From: Shimwellia pseudoproteus
GTDB lineage: Bacteria; Pseudomonadota; Gammaproteobacteria; Enterobacterales; Enterobacteriaceae
Direction: 5' to 3'
Assembly: GCF_016415625.1 (NCBI RefSeq)
Contig: NZ_WBXP01000032.1
Span: 1 to 44,072 of the forward strand
Length of the DNA stretch: 44,072 nucleotides
Shown: piece after piece, positions 1-7,630 of the stretch
How positions within the stretch are numbered: the stretch's first letter is position 1
Layout of the letters: the number at the start of each line of letters is the position of its first letter
Program-made: the position numbers and the translations under genes
The notes under the pieces: generated by a model
What the model was told of the DNA's origin: nothing
Seen by the model: the letters and a program-made list of their open reading frames with translations, nothing else
Database searches by the model: none

Positions 1-104
1 GAAACGCCCAGACGGTCAGATACTTCGGCAACGGAATAACCGCGTTCCGTTATCTGACGGACGGCCTCTTCCTTAAATTCAGGTGTAAATCGTGGTGTGC
101 CCAT
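1..104 (-). CDS. IS3-family transposase OrfA, N-terminal fragment
   Basis: The first 34 residues of an OrfA protein are visible, starting MGTPRFTPEFKEE and running into the first helix-turn-helix helices (EVSDRLGVS). OrfA binds the IS ends and is normally fused to OrfB, the DDE integrase, by programmed -1 frameshifting. The ATG at 102-104 follows a strong AGGGGGAG ribosome site a few bases upstream. The gene is cut by the window edge, so its integrity is unknown. Confidence 0.85.
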   Translation of the reverse strand, partial: MGTPRFTPEFKEEAVRQITERGYSVAEVSDRLGV

Positions 105-123
105 ATGCTCCCCCTATGCTCAA

Positions 124-284
124 ACTATAGGGCAGGATCGTCTACCCGGGTGGGGTCAGTCCAAACTATAGGGCAGGATCGTCTACCCGGGTGGGGTCAG
201 TCCAACTATAGGGCAGGATCGTCTACCCGGGTGGGGTCAGTCCAACTATAGGGCAGGATCGTCTACCCGGGTGGGGTCAGTCCA
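124..284. repeat. Four tandem copies of the 40-bp IS end
   Basis: Copies lie at 124-163, 165-204, 205-244 and 245-284. They are identical by eye, with one extra A between the first two. The unit, read on the minus strand, begins TGGACTGACC and ends CCCTATAGT, so it is exactly the terminal segment of the IS3-type element. Each unit therefore carries a full candidate terminal inverted repeat. The copy next to orfA is the native one and the outer three are added. Confidence 0.95.
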
Positions 285-349
285 GTCTAAATAAAATTTG
301 TTATCTCATGAGGTTTTAACGAATCTCATAAGAATCTTAAAAAATCATA

Positions 350-379
350 AAATCCACGCGATTGCGTGGATTTTTTATT
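350..379. terminator. Bidirectional hairpin terminator
   Basis: The stem ATCCACGC / GCGTGGAT closes on a GATT loop. It is followed on the plus strand by TTTTTTATTT and on the minus strand by an A/T-rich tract. It can end transcription of the MarR-GNAT gene on the minus strand and stop transcripts leaving the IS. The rest of 285-483 shows no gene. Confidence 0.7.
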
Positions 380-483
380 TAACAGCGTTTCAACTTACTC
401 TCGTCACAGCACAGTCAAAAATAAGTACGCCGCAGAATATTTCCGCCTATATACGCTGCCCCTTCCCCATATAAGCTGGCTGG

Positions 484-1434
484 TTAACCCCGCCTGCGGG
501 TGAACTGCTGCTCGGTCATCGTGCTGCCCCACTGGTCCCCTTGCCACTCTTTCGACAACGCAAAACCGAATGATTCATACAGCCGTCTTGCCGCCGTCAG
601 CTTATTAAATGTCCATAACTGAACGGCAGAGAACTCCCGGGCATCGCAAAAGTGCATGGCCTGCGCAATTAGCTTTCTGCCCACCCCGCTCCCCCGGCAC
701 CCGTCATCGAGAATAAACCAGCGCAGATGCGCGTCGTTATTTCCCAGGTCCTCGCCATCAATGGCAACAGCGCCGACAATACGATCGTTGGCCATCGCTA
801 ACCAAATCTGGTTACACGGTTTATCCAGCCGGCCGGCAAACTCCGCCAGACCGGCAGCCACCTTACCTTCAAAAAAGCTGCCAAAATGATGCTCCCTGGC
901 ATAATAGTTGCCGTGCATCTCGGCGATACGGCCAATCATACCGGGGCGATACCCCGTGACGATATCACACCCGCTCTGCGCAGTAAGGTCGCTATTCTCC
1001 CGGCAGGCTTGCAGCGCGCTGGCATAAGACGTCAGCCCCAGGGAAACCGCGTGTTGCCTAAACGGGTCGAGCTTGTTTAGCGCGGCGGCAACGCGCTCGT
1101 TACTGTATTTATTAATCGCCCGCACCGTCGCCTTCCCTTTTTCGCTAAGCGCCAGCCGTTTTGTTCTGGCATCTTCCGGGGAAGGGATCTCGGCGACTTC
1201 TCCGGCGTCAATAAGCTTTGCCAGCATGCGGCTAACGCTGGATTTCTCAAGGCCTAAAATCTGAACCAGTTGGGCGGCAGTCATCGCCCCCTGTCTTTCC
1301 ACTTCGAGCAACGTATGCACGGCAGACGGCGAATAATCCGTTGTCGCCAGGGTCTGGTTCATAAAACCCAGCTCCCGCACCATCAAACGCGATGCTACAC
1401 GGATCTGTTTAACCATGGATGATTCAGTGTTCAT
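484..1434 (-). CDS. MarR-type regulator fused to a GNAT acetyltransferase
   Basis: This 316-residue protein has two domains. Residues 1-150 form a winged-helix MarR domain (recognition region near QILGLEKSSVSRMLAKL, wing with SPEDARTKRLALS). Residues 155-310 form a GNAT fold with the acetyl-CoA loop DDGCRGSGVGRKLI and a C-terminal YESFGF strand. The fusion is a known family type in which a small-molecule acetyltransferase is joined to its sensor; the substrate is unknown. The gene stands alone. The start at 1432-1434 lies just inside a perfect inverted repeat that overlaps a candidate promoter, so autorepression is likely. Nothing is truncated. Confidence 0.85.
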   Translation of the reverse strand: MNTESSMVKQIRVASRLMVRELGFMNQTLATTDYSPSAVHTLLEVERQGAMTAAQLVQILGLEKSSVSRMLAKLIDAGEVAEIPSPEDARTKRLALSEKGKATVRAINKYSNERVAAALNKLDPFRQHAVSLGLTSYASALQACRENSDLTAQSGCDIVTGYRPGMIGRIAEMHGNYYAREHHFGSFFEGKVAAGLAEFAGRLDKPCNQIWLAMANDRIVGAVAIDGEDLGNNDAHLRWFILDDGCRGSGVGRKLIAQAMHFCDAREFSAVQLWTFNKLTAARRLYESFGFALSKEWQGDQWGSTMTEQQFTRRRG

Positions 1435-1449
1435 GACGATGACCTAAGT

Positions 1450-1493
1450 AATATGGTTGCATAATACAACCATATTGCCTGGCCCGCTGTCAA
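1450..1493 (-). promoter_or_regulatory. Promoter and palindromic operator of the MarR-GNAT gene
   Basis: A perfect 10-bp inverted repeat, AATATGGTTG / CAACCATATT with a 7-nt spacer (1450-1476), sits 16 bp upstream of the start codon. On the minus strand TTGACA (1488-1493) and TTGTAT (1464-1469) stand 18 bp apart, so the -10 element falls inside the palindrome. Half-site size and position fit a MarR dimer operator. Promoter assignment is by eye. Confidence 0.65.
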
Positions 1494-1531
1494 TCTGCGC
1501 CCTTTATTCAGCATCACGCCCAGGCAGCACT

Positions 1532-1567
1532 AAAAAAAACGGCCCCCACACCAGAGCATGAAGGCCG
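1532..1567 (-). terminator. Rho-independent terminator of the GH88 operon
   Basis: Reading on the minus strand, a stem CGGCC (1563-1567) / GGCCG (1540-1544) is followed by eight T residues. It lies about 20 bp after the stop codon of the DJ-1/PfpI gene, the last gene of the operon. The stem is short with a large loop, but the T tract is convincing. Confidence 0.65.
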
Positions 1568-1585
1568 GTATTGCCACTTATTTGC

Positions 1586-2149
1586 TTACCCGGGCCACGG
1601 ATAATAGATATGTTGCGCATGGTCACGCACCGGGGCCTCGTCCCCCCGTAAACGCGCGGCCACCGTCAGGGCAAAATCAAACACCTTACCCAACCCCCGG
1701 CCGCTAATCAGATTACCGTCCTCCACCACATCGGCATCCACATAGACCCCATCGCTCACCTGCTGCCATAACGCCCTGGAGCATACATAGCGCCGCCCCT
1801 TCAGCAGCCGGTTGCCGCCTAAAACCCGGGCGGCGGCAGAACACAGCGGGCAGATATAGCGCCCCGCGTTATCATGGCGGCCAATCATCCCGATAACCCC
1901 GGCATGTTGCGCCAGATTCAGGCTACCTTCCGGCCCGCCGGGTAAAATAAGCGCATCAAACAGGGTCGCCCCGCATTCACTGAGCAGCATATCGGCCACC
2001 AGCGGAATGCCGTGATAACTGACCACCGTCCGGTTATCGGCACAGGCCACGGTCTGCACCTGAATATCGAGCCGCCGTAAAATATCAATCACCACGATGG
2101 CTTCCCCCTCCTCAAACCCCGGGGCCAATAGCACAGCTGCGGTTTTCAT
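1586..2149 (-). CDS. DJ-1/PfpI family protein
   Basis: This 187-residue protein belongs to the DJ-1/ThiJ/PfpI superfamily, whose members act as deglycases, chaperones, proteases or isomerases. Visible features are the GFEEGE acidic motif (residues 11-16), LILPGGPEG before the nucleophile elbow, and Cys103 in PLCSAA at the usual nucleophile position. The start at 2147-2149 is chosen because AAGGAGG lies 5 bp upstream; the longer reading frame would run into the GH88 gene. It follows the GH88 gene by 20 bp and is the last gene of the operon. A role in handling reactive carbonyl sugars released by the hydrolase is possible but is inference only. Confidence 0.75.
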   Translation of the reverse strand: MKTAAVLLAPGFEEGEAIVVIDILRRLDIQVQTVACADNRTVVSYHGIPLVADMLLSECGATLFDALILPGGPEGSLNLAQHAGVIGMIGRHDNAGRYICPLCSAAARVLGGNRLLKGRRYVCSRALWQQVSDGVYVDADVVEDGNLISGRGLGKVFDFALTVAARLRGDEAPVRDHAQHIYYPWPG

Positions 2150-2169
2150 CATCGCCTCCTTGCGGCGCA

Positions 2170-3360
2170 TCACCAGTAGGGGTACCAGACCTGGCGCAGG
2201 CGGGCCAGCGCCTCCAGATAAAAATAGTCCCCCCAACTACAGCACTGATCGACCCCTTTACCGCTGGCCATATGGTAAACCGAGTGCTTCAGCAGCCCCT
2301 CGGTAGGGTCACTGTCGCAGGCCAGATAGTTGTCGGTCAGGGAGCCGACAATACGCAACGCCATCTCCTCATAATGGGCCCGGTGCGGATCAAGGGTCGG
2401 CAGCGCTTTTACCAGCTCCAGCAGGCCACAGGCGGCAATGGCTGCCGCCGAGCTGTCCCGGGGCGCGTCGCTACCCAGCAGCGCCAGATCCCAGTGGCAA
2501 ACGTCATCTTCCGGCAGCCGGTTGAGGAAGTAATGCGCCAGGCTGCGCGACAGCGCCACCATGCTGCTGTCACCGGTGTACTGGTAACTGAGCAGGAAGC
2601 CGTAAATGCCCCAGGCCTGGCCCCGGGACCAGCATGAGGTATCGCTATACCCCTGGTGGGTGTTGCCAAAACGCGGTTCGCCGCTGACAACATCCATATA
2701 ATAGGTATGGTAGGTAGAGGCATCCTCACGGACGATATATTTGGCCGCCTGCCGAGCGTGAGCGGTCGCCGCCCGGGCGTAGCGCGGGTTACCCGTCTGT
2801 TCACTGGCCCAGTAAAGCAGCGGCAAATTCATATTGCAGTCGATAATCATCCGCCCCTGCTGTTCCGGGTCCTGCAAATCCCCCCAGGCCTGGATAATAC
2901 CGGCAACCGGATTAAAGCGCTCCATCAGTTGATCCGCCGCCTGGAGCGCGGTGGCCCGGGCGGCCTGGTTCCCGGTGAGCCGCCAGGCGCTGACACAAGA
3001 CAAGGTATACAGAAATCCAAGGTCATGGGTGGCAGTATCGATCCGCTGCTCAATACGCTGCGCGAAAGACGGCAGGTAGCGCTCGGCGGCGGCCCGGTAT
3101 TTATCGTCACCGGTCATCTCCCAGGCCAGCCATAACTGACCGGGCCAGAAACTTGTGGTCCATTCCACATTCTCAGTACGCGGCCAGACCCCATTCTCAC
3201 AGGCTTCACCGGGGAATTTATCGCCAAAAGCGTCAATATTGCGGTCCAGTTTGCGGGTTACTCGCGTCAGCGCGTGGTCAAGTTTTTGGCGCAGAGCCAG
3301 CCGGTCAGTCTGGTACAGTTCAACCGGACGCAAGGCTTCGGTAATAACAGCACGGGTCAT
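2170..3360 (-). CDS. GH88 unsaturated glucuronyl hydrolase
   Basis: This 396-residue (alpha/alpha)6-barrel enzyme should remove the unsaturated uronic acid left on oligosaccharides by polysaccharide lyases, acting by hydration of the double bond. Family marks are THDLGF with Asp113, IIDCNMNLPLLYWA with Asp174 (matching the two key aspartates of the Bacillus UGL enzyme), SRGQAWGIYGF around 245-255, and the C-terminal SVYHMASGKGVDQ...WGDYFYLEAL. There is no signal peptide, so it acts in the cytoplasm on imported sugar. The start at 3358-3360 has AGGAGT upstream. It follows the transporter by 13 bp. The natural substrate (glycosaminoglycan, gellan, xanthan or ulvan type) cannot be told from sequence. 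Confidence 0.88.
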   Translation of the reverse strand: MTRAVITEALRPVELYQTDRLALRQKLDHALTRVTRKLDRNIDAFGDKFPGEACENGVWPRTENVEWTTSFWPGQLWLAWEMTGDDKYRAAAERYLPSFAQRIEQRIDTATHDLGFLYTLSCVSAWRLTGNQAARATALQAADQLMERFNPVAGIIQAWGDLQDPEQQGRMIIDCNMNLPLLYWASEQTGNPRYARAATAHARQAAKYIVREDASTYHTYYMDVVSGEPRFGNTHQGYSDTSCWSRGQAWGIYGFLLSYQYTGDSSMVALSRSLAHYFLNRLPEDDVCHWDLALLGSDAPRDSSAAAIAACGLLELVKALPTLDPHRAHYEEMALRIVGSLTDNYLACDSDPTEGLLKHSVYHMASGKGVDQCCSWGDYFYLEALARLRQVWYPYW

Positions 3361-3373
3361 AACAACTCCTGAA

Positions 3374-4654
3374 TTATGGTTTAGCCGGTTCTGCTGGCGT
3401 GGTATCCAGCACCGGGGAAAGGGAACGCTGCGCATCATAGGTTGAGCGGCAACGCGACAGCGTAAAAGCAGAGAGCACGGTGAACAGCAAGGCGCAGCAG
3501 CCCATCAGCAGGTAGGTATGCGCAAAGCCTATCTTGTCGTAGAGGTAGCCCGCCGGTGGGGCAACCACGATGGAGCCCACATAAATCATCGCCTGGTAGC
3601 CCAGCAGATACATGGTGGCATTGACCCGCTTATCGAAATGCTCGGCGATATATTTGAATACCGAGATCAGCAGCAGCGCGATTTCAACACCATAGAACGG
3701 CTTGATAATGGAGATCATCAGCGGATCGCTGGTCAGCCCGCAGGCCAGCAGCCTGGCCCCCACCACACAGCCGCACATCAGCAGGCCGCGTTTAGCGCCA
3801 TAGCGGTTAACCAGCCACGGAATCACCATCATCATCATAAATTCCATGCCGGACTGTACGGTGCTCAGGTAGCCATACCAGGCATTGCCCTGCTCCCGGG
3901 TGGCGAAGAACGACACGAAATAACGCGGGAACTGCTGCTCCGCGATAAACATCATCCACGCCACCCCGGCCACATACAGGCTGAACATCCAGAACTTGCG
4001 GTTTTTCAACAGGGCTATCACATCAGCAAACACAATTTTGCTTTCGCTGAGGACGTTGTTATCCCTCAGCTGCCCGGTGCCGATCTTCAGGCTGATCAAC
4101 ACCAGCAACATCACTACTGACGTGCCGCTACTGAGCAGGAAGTTAGCCAGCGGGGTGAAATTAAACAGCAGGCCAGATACCGACGCCGCCATCGCCCAGC
4201 CGAGGGAGCCCCACATCCGGATACGGCCAAACTCCAGGCCATACAGGCGGCTGAAACGGTCGGTATAGGACTCGGACGCCGCCACCCCGGCATACCAGCC
4301 GAGGCTCAAATAGAGCGCACCGGCAATGATCCCCAGCGTGGTATGGCTTTGCAGCAAAGGCTGATAGACGATGACAAAGAACGGCGCCATCAGGGCGGAT
4401 ATCACACAGACAAAATAGAGCAGCCATTTGCTCATCCCGATTTTGTCCATGATGTAGCCATATACCGGCTTCAGGACCACCGCAAAGACCCCGTTAATGG
4501 CAAACACACTGCCAATGGTCATGCTGTCGAGCCCCACTTTCTGGCTGAGCCACAAGGCATACAGCCCAAAGCTGGAGGACCAGGTAAAGAAATAGAGGAA
4601 AATAAAACTGCTCATTTTCAACTGCGCGCCACGTACAGCGGATGATGTACTCAT
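3374..4654 (-). CDS. LacY-family oligosaccharide:H+ symporter
   Basis: This 426-residue, 12-helix MFS protein is related to LacY, RafB and CscB. By my alignment the LacY residues map as follows: Glu126 to E128 (AASES), Arg144 to R146 (EFGRIRMWG), Glu269 to E271, Arg302 to R301 and Glu325 to E324. LacY His322 becomes Y321. The proton/sugar core is thus mostly kept, while the substituted histidine suggests altered substrate or coupling detail. Start ATG at 4652-4654 overlaps the stop of the DUF2264 gene (ATGA), implying translational coupling. In context it probably imports the unsaturated oligosaccharide cleaved by the GH88 enzyme. Confidence 0.85.
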   Translation of the reverse strand: MSTSSAVRGAQLKMSSFIFLYFFTWSSSFGLYALWLSQKVGLDSMTIGSVFAINGVFAVVLKPVYGYIMDKIGMSKWLLYFVCVISALMAPFFVIVYQPLLQSHTTLGIIAGALYLSLGWYAGVAASESYTDRFSRLYGLEFGRIRMWGSLGWAMAASVSGLLFNFTPLANFLLSSGTSVVMLLVLISLKIGTGQLRDNNVLSESKIVFADVIALLKNRKFWMFSLYVAGVAWMMFIAEQQFPRYFVSFFATREQGNAWYGYLSTVQSGMEFMMMMVIPWLVNRYGAKRGLLMCGCVVGARLLACGLTSDPLMISIIKPFYGVEIALLLISVFKYIAEHFDKRVNATMYLLGYQAMIYVGSIVVAPPAGYLYDKIGFAHTYLLMGCCALLFTVLSAFTLSRCRSTYDAQRSLSPVLDTTPAEPAKP

Positions 4655-6489
4655 AATGGTATCTCCGGGATCAACGCCAGGCTGAGAGACGCCTCTGCCG
4701 CCACAATGCGCAACTGGTCACCGTCAATAGCAACCTGTGGGCAACTTTCGGGGATAAAGTCTGCCGCATCACCGGCCCAGACCGCCGTGATCAGCAGGTG
4801 CTGCCCGCGGGATAACGCCCCGCGCAACACCGGCACCGCCGCCCTCTCGGCATAGAGCAGGTTGCTGTTTGGCGGTGTCAGCACCAGCGCCCCCTGCCTC
4901 AGTTGCGGGCTTAAACAGTGGATAGTGGAGATATCCGTTGCGCTACGCAGCCGGCAGCCCCCCGATGTCTGGAAAACTTCCGGCTGGGGACGGTTTACCA
5001 GGCTGAATCCCCCTTCGGCGCAATCCAGCTCCCGGGCGCTATCGATCCGGTGCACCCGCAACTGCCACACACCCAGCGCCAGCAGCCAGCTATCAATGGT
5101 GACGTCATGCCACGGCCGCCAGCGGCTGTAGATCAAGCCCTCCCGGGTGGCTACTGCTTCGCAATCGCGCCGCCCGCGCCAGTAATTGTCCTTTTCAGAC
5201 AGCAGCAGCATGGCGTCCACCGCGCTGTGATCCAGGCCATAGCGCCCGCGTTCACAGGTAAAACCGTAACGGCTGGAATAGGCAAACTTGCAGTATTTCG
5301 CTTCGGTATTAACAAAGTTATTGCGCTCGATCTGGCCGGCGGTCAGCATCCACAGGTGGCCTGGCTGGCGCACCACGAGCTGATCCGCCCGGGGGATGCT
5401 ATGGCGGGCCGCCAGCGGTGGCAGCGCTTGCTCAGTGGCCTGCCAGAAGGGGTCATCCTCCCCCAGCGCCAGCACCAGCATGGTCTTTAATCCCCAGTAG
5501 GGGGAGCCCGGCGCATTATAATCCTCCGCCATCACCAGATTCGGGTAGCTGTACCCCACGCTCAGCACCCCGTCCCTATCAAACATTGGCTGTTTCAGCC
5601 ACCAGCGCAGATGGCGCAGCACGATCCCTTTGATGACCCCCGGCGAGAATACGTCCAGCCGGGCAAAGGCCGCGGCACTCCAGAATGCCGCCTCGGCAAA
5701 GCGGTAGGTCAGGCTGCGGCCAAACGGGATAGCGGCACCGTCATCGGCAAAGAAGTAGATAAAATCCTCAGCGAAACGCCGGGCGCGGCGGCGTAATTCG
5801 GCGCAACGCAGCGGATCGATATCCGCCATTAACTGGGCGTAAATCAGCCCGTAGAAATGGAACCCCATCGAAATGTAATAGTCCCGGGGGCGATCCGGGC
5901 CGTCGGAATACCAGCCATCCCCGAGGTAATAGCACTCCATGGCGGCAAAATGCGTCTCCAGCACGTCGCTATCAACCGCCATGCCGCAGTAAGAAAACCC
6001 AACCTGGACCAGGATAGGAAAGAAATGCCAGTTATTGTCCGGTATTGCCTGGTGTTCGCTCTGGGCCAGCCAGTCCCGGAGGTTGGCTTTTTCACGCGCC
6101 GTAAAGTGGGCCAGCACCGTATCCCCCGCCAGGGCCAGCAACAAACCATAGGCGGCCATCTCCACAATCCGCTGATCATAAGGGCCTGCCGGCCCCCAGT
6201 AATCCGGGTGCTGTGGATCAGTGCCGTTTTTTATCGCCTGTAAATAAAACGCAAACTGCGGTGGCTCACACCCGCCCGCCAGCAAGGGGGTTGCCCCCCA
6301 CAATAGCCGGGAAAATGCTTCTATACCCGCCACATGCTGCCCGTAATGGGCCGTAAAGTTAGCCAGATCGACACGGCTGGTCTCATTTTTAAAATACGGC
6401 GTAACGGCATTCAGCAGTTCGCTGACCAGCTGCTGAATATCGTTCCGGGTGCGTAGCGGATTTGCCAAATCAATATTTTCAGGTTGCAC
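4651..6489 (-). CDS. DUF2264 domain protein
   Basis: This 612-residue cytoplasmic protein has the DUF2264 family signature: GIEAFSRLLWG near residues 55-66, the PDYWGPAGPYDQRIVEMAA block near 95-115, and PDNNWHFFPILVQ. The first two thirds look like an all-helical toroid related to heparinase-type lyases. The final ~200 residues are strand-rich, as in polysaccharide-lyase C-terminal domains. No biochemical function is assigned to the family as far as I know. Start is GTG at 6487-6489 with GGAGG 5 bp upstream. It is the first gene of the operon, so it probably handles the imported sugar. Confidence 0.8.
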   Translation of the reverse strand: MQPENIDLANPLRTRNDIQQLVSELLNAVTPYFKNETSRVDLANFTAHYGQHVAGIEAFSRLLWGATPLLAGGCEPPQFAFYLQAIKNGTDPQHPDYWGPAGPYDQRIVEMAAYGLLLALAGDTVLAHFTAREKANLRDWLAQSEHQAIPDNNWHFFPILVQVGFSYCGMAVDSDVLETHFAAMECYYLGDGWYSDGPDRPRDYYISMGFHFYGLIYAQLMADIDPLRCAELRRRARRFAEDFIYFFADDGAAIPFGRSLTYRFAEAAFWSAAAFARLDVFSPGVIKGIVLRHLRWWLKQPMFDRDGVLSVGYSYPNLVMAEDYNAPGSPYWGLKTMLVLALGEDDPFWQATEQALPPLAARHSIPRADQLVVRQPGHLWMLTAGQIERNNFVNTEAKYCKFAYSSRYGFTCERGRYGLDHSAVDAMLLLSEKDNYWRGRRDCEAVATREGLIYSRWRPWHDVTIDSWLLALGVWQLRVHRIDSARELDCAEGGFSLVNRPQPEVFQTSGGCRLRSATDISTIHCLSPQLRQGALVLTPPNSNLLYAERAAVPVLRGALSRGQHLLITAVWAGDAADFIPESCPQVAIDGDQLRIVAAEASLSLALIPEIPL

Positions 6490-6601
6490 GAGGTCCTCCC
6501 GTTATGACACGAGAATTATTTAAGTTATTGTTATTTAGGTTTTATAACGCTAATGCATGTTCTACCGGGATACAGAGTAGCCGCTTTTATTCCGCGGGCT
6601 G

Positions 6602-6617
6602 AGTGAGCAGGTTCACA
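6602..6617. promoter_or_regulatory. CRP-cAMP binding site
   Basis: AGTGA-GCAGGT-TCACA matches the CRP consensus TGTGA-N6-TCACA at 9 of 10 core bases. It lies between the divergent araC-type gene and the DUF2264 operon, about 110 bp from each start codon, so it can serve both promoters. This fits carbon-source control. Core promoter elements nearby are not clear enough to name. Confidence 0.75.
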
Positions 6618-6719
6618 TATTTAAACCGCCATTTCATTTTCATGCTGTTTTTGCCACAGAGAAGGGAATAAATTGCAAATGATGGCGTAAAAATTTAAAT
6701 CCATTGCCCTGGAGTGAAA

Positions 6720-7592
6720 ATGAGCGCACCCCAATTACTTGAACGAATCACCCTGGATAAGCGGCCCATCTCATTTAACCGGATGCGCACCACCAGCGCG
6801 GTTTACTACCACTGGCACCAGTGCGTTGAATTACTCTATATCTCCAGCGGCTACGGCATTGTGGTGGTGGATAATCAGCACTACACCGCCCGGCCCGGCA
6901 GGCTGTTTATTTTCCCACCCTTCCGCCTGCATAAAGTCCAGGTCGATCACCATGAAAAAAATCCCTACCACCGCACCACCATGCATATTGAGCAATCGGC
7001 GGTGGAGAGCGCCCTGAACGGCTTCCCCCGCCATCAGGCGCAGTTTGCCGCGCTGTCCGCCAGTAACGTCCCTGCCCAGATTTACGATCTCAGCACCCAG
7101 GGGCCGTTTATGGAGCGGATCCTGGCGCAATTTGCCGCGCTGGACAGCCAGGGGCCGGTGCCGGCCAGTGAAGTGGCCTTCCTGCTGATGCAGATAATGG
7201 GGGTGCTGCCCGGGCAGCCACAGCACACCATGCCCCGCCAGCAGACCGCCGCGGCGCGGATCATGGGCTGGGTGGAGGCCAGCTATCAGCATAAGTTTTC
7301 GCTGGCGGCCCTGGCCTGCGACCTCGGCCTGTCGCGCAGCTACACTTCTAGGATCTTCCGCCAGCAGACCGGCGGCAGCATCCATGAATATTTGCTGACC
7401 CGCAGAATAAAGCGCAGCTGTGAGCTGCTACGCCACACCGCCGGGAGTGTTGATGATATTGCCGTCAAGGTAGGGTTTAGCGAGGTGACATACTTTATTA
7501 CCTGCTTTCGCAAAATGATGGGCCAGACCCCGCTTCAGTACCGCAAGGGCAGCCAGAACAGCAACCAGGCTACTGACCATACCGGGCAGTAG
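6720..7592 (+). CDS. AraC/XylS-family transcriptional activator
   Basis: This 290-residue protein has an N-terminal cupin-like sugar-sensing domain (HWHQCVELLYISSG, then the PGRLFIFPPFRLHKV strand) and a C-terminal double helix-turn-helix domain. The latter runs from about residue 185 (FSLAALACDLGLSRSYTSRIFRQQTG) to VDDIAVKVGFSEVTYFITCFRKMMGQTPLQYR. The start at 6720-6722 is preferred over GTG 6714 because GGAG at 6711-6714 gives a 5-bp spacing. It is divergent from the DUF2264/symporter/GH88 operon and is its likely activator. It ends 38 bp from the convergent prpE stop. Confidence 0.88.
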   Translation: MSAPQLLERITLDKRPISFNRMRTTSAVYYHWHQCVELLYISSGYGIVVVDNQHYTARPGRLFIFPPFRLHKVQVDHHEKNPYHRTTMHIEQSAVESALNGFPRHQAQFAALSASNVPAQIYDLSTQGPFMERILAQFAALDSQGPVPASEVAFLLMQIMGVLPGQPQHTMPRQQTAAARIMGWVEASYQHKFSLAALACDLGLSRSYTSRIFRQQTGGSIHEYLLTRRIKRSCELLRHTAGSVDDIAVKVGFSEVTYFITCFRKMMGQTPLQYRKGSQNSNQATDHTGQ

Positions 7593-7630
7593 CCTGACAT
7601 ATCGCCAGATATCAGTTCACGGGTAGCCCG

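Larger units (their letters stand above)
1..284 (-). mobile_element. IS3-family insertion sequence, left end (partial)
   Basis: This is the end of an IS3-type element that continues beyond the left edge. It holds the 5' part of orfA on the minus strand and, outside it, the terminal sequence, which read on the minus strand begins TGGACTGACCCCACC. The TG terminus and the 'TPRFTPEFKEEAVRQ' OrfA start are typical of the IS3 family. The element stops at 284, where unrelated AT-rich DNA begins. Its terminal 40 bp is repeated (separate entry). The other end and any target duplication lie outside the window, so completeness cannot be judged. Confidence 0.85.

Noticed and set aside
124-284. Tandem repeats considered as a CRISPR array
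   Set aside because: The copies abut with no unique spacers and equal the end of the neighbouring IS.
7593-7630. Possible terminator between the araC-type gene and prpE
   Set aside because: Only an imperfect CTGA...TCAG repeat is present, with no T tract.
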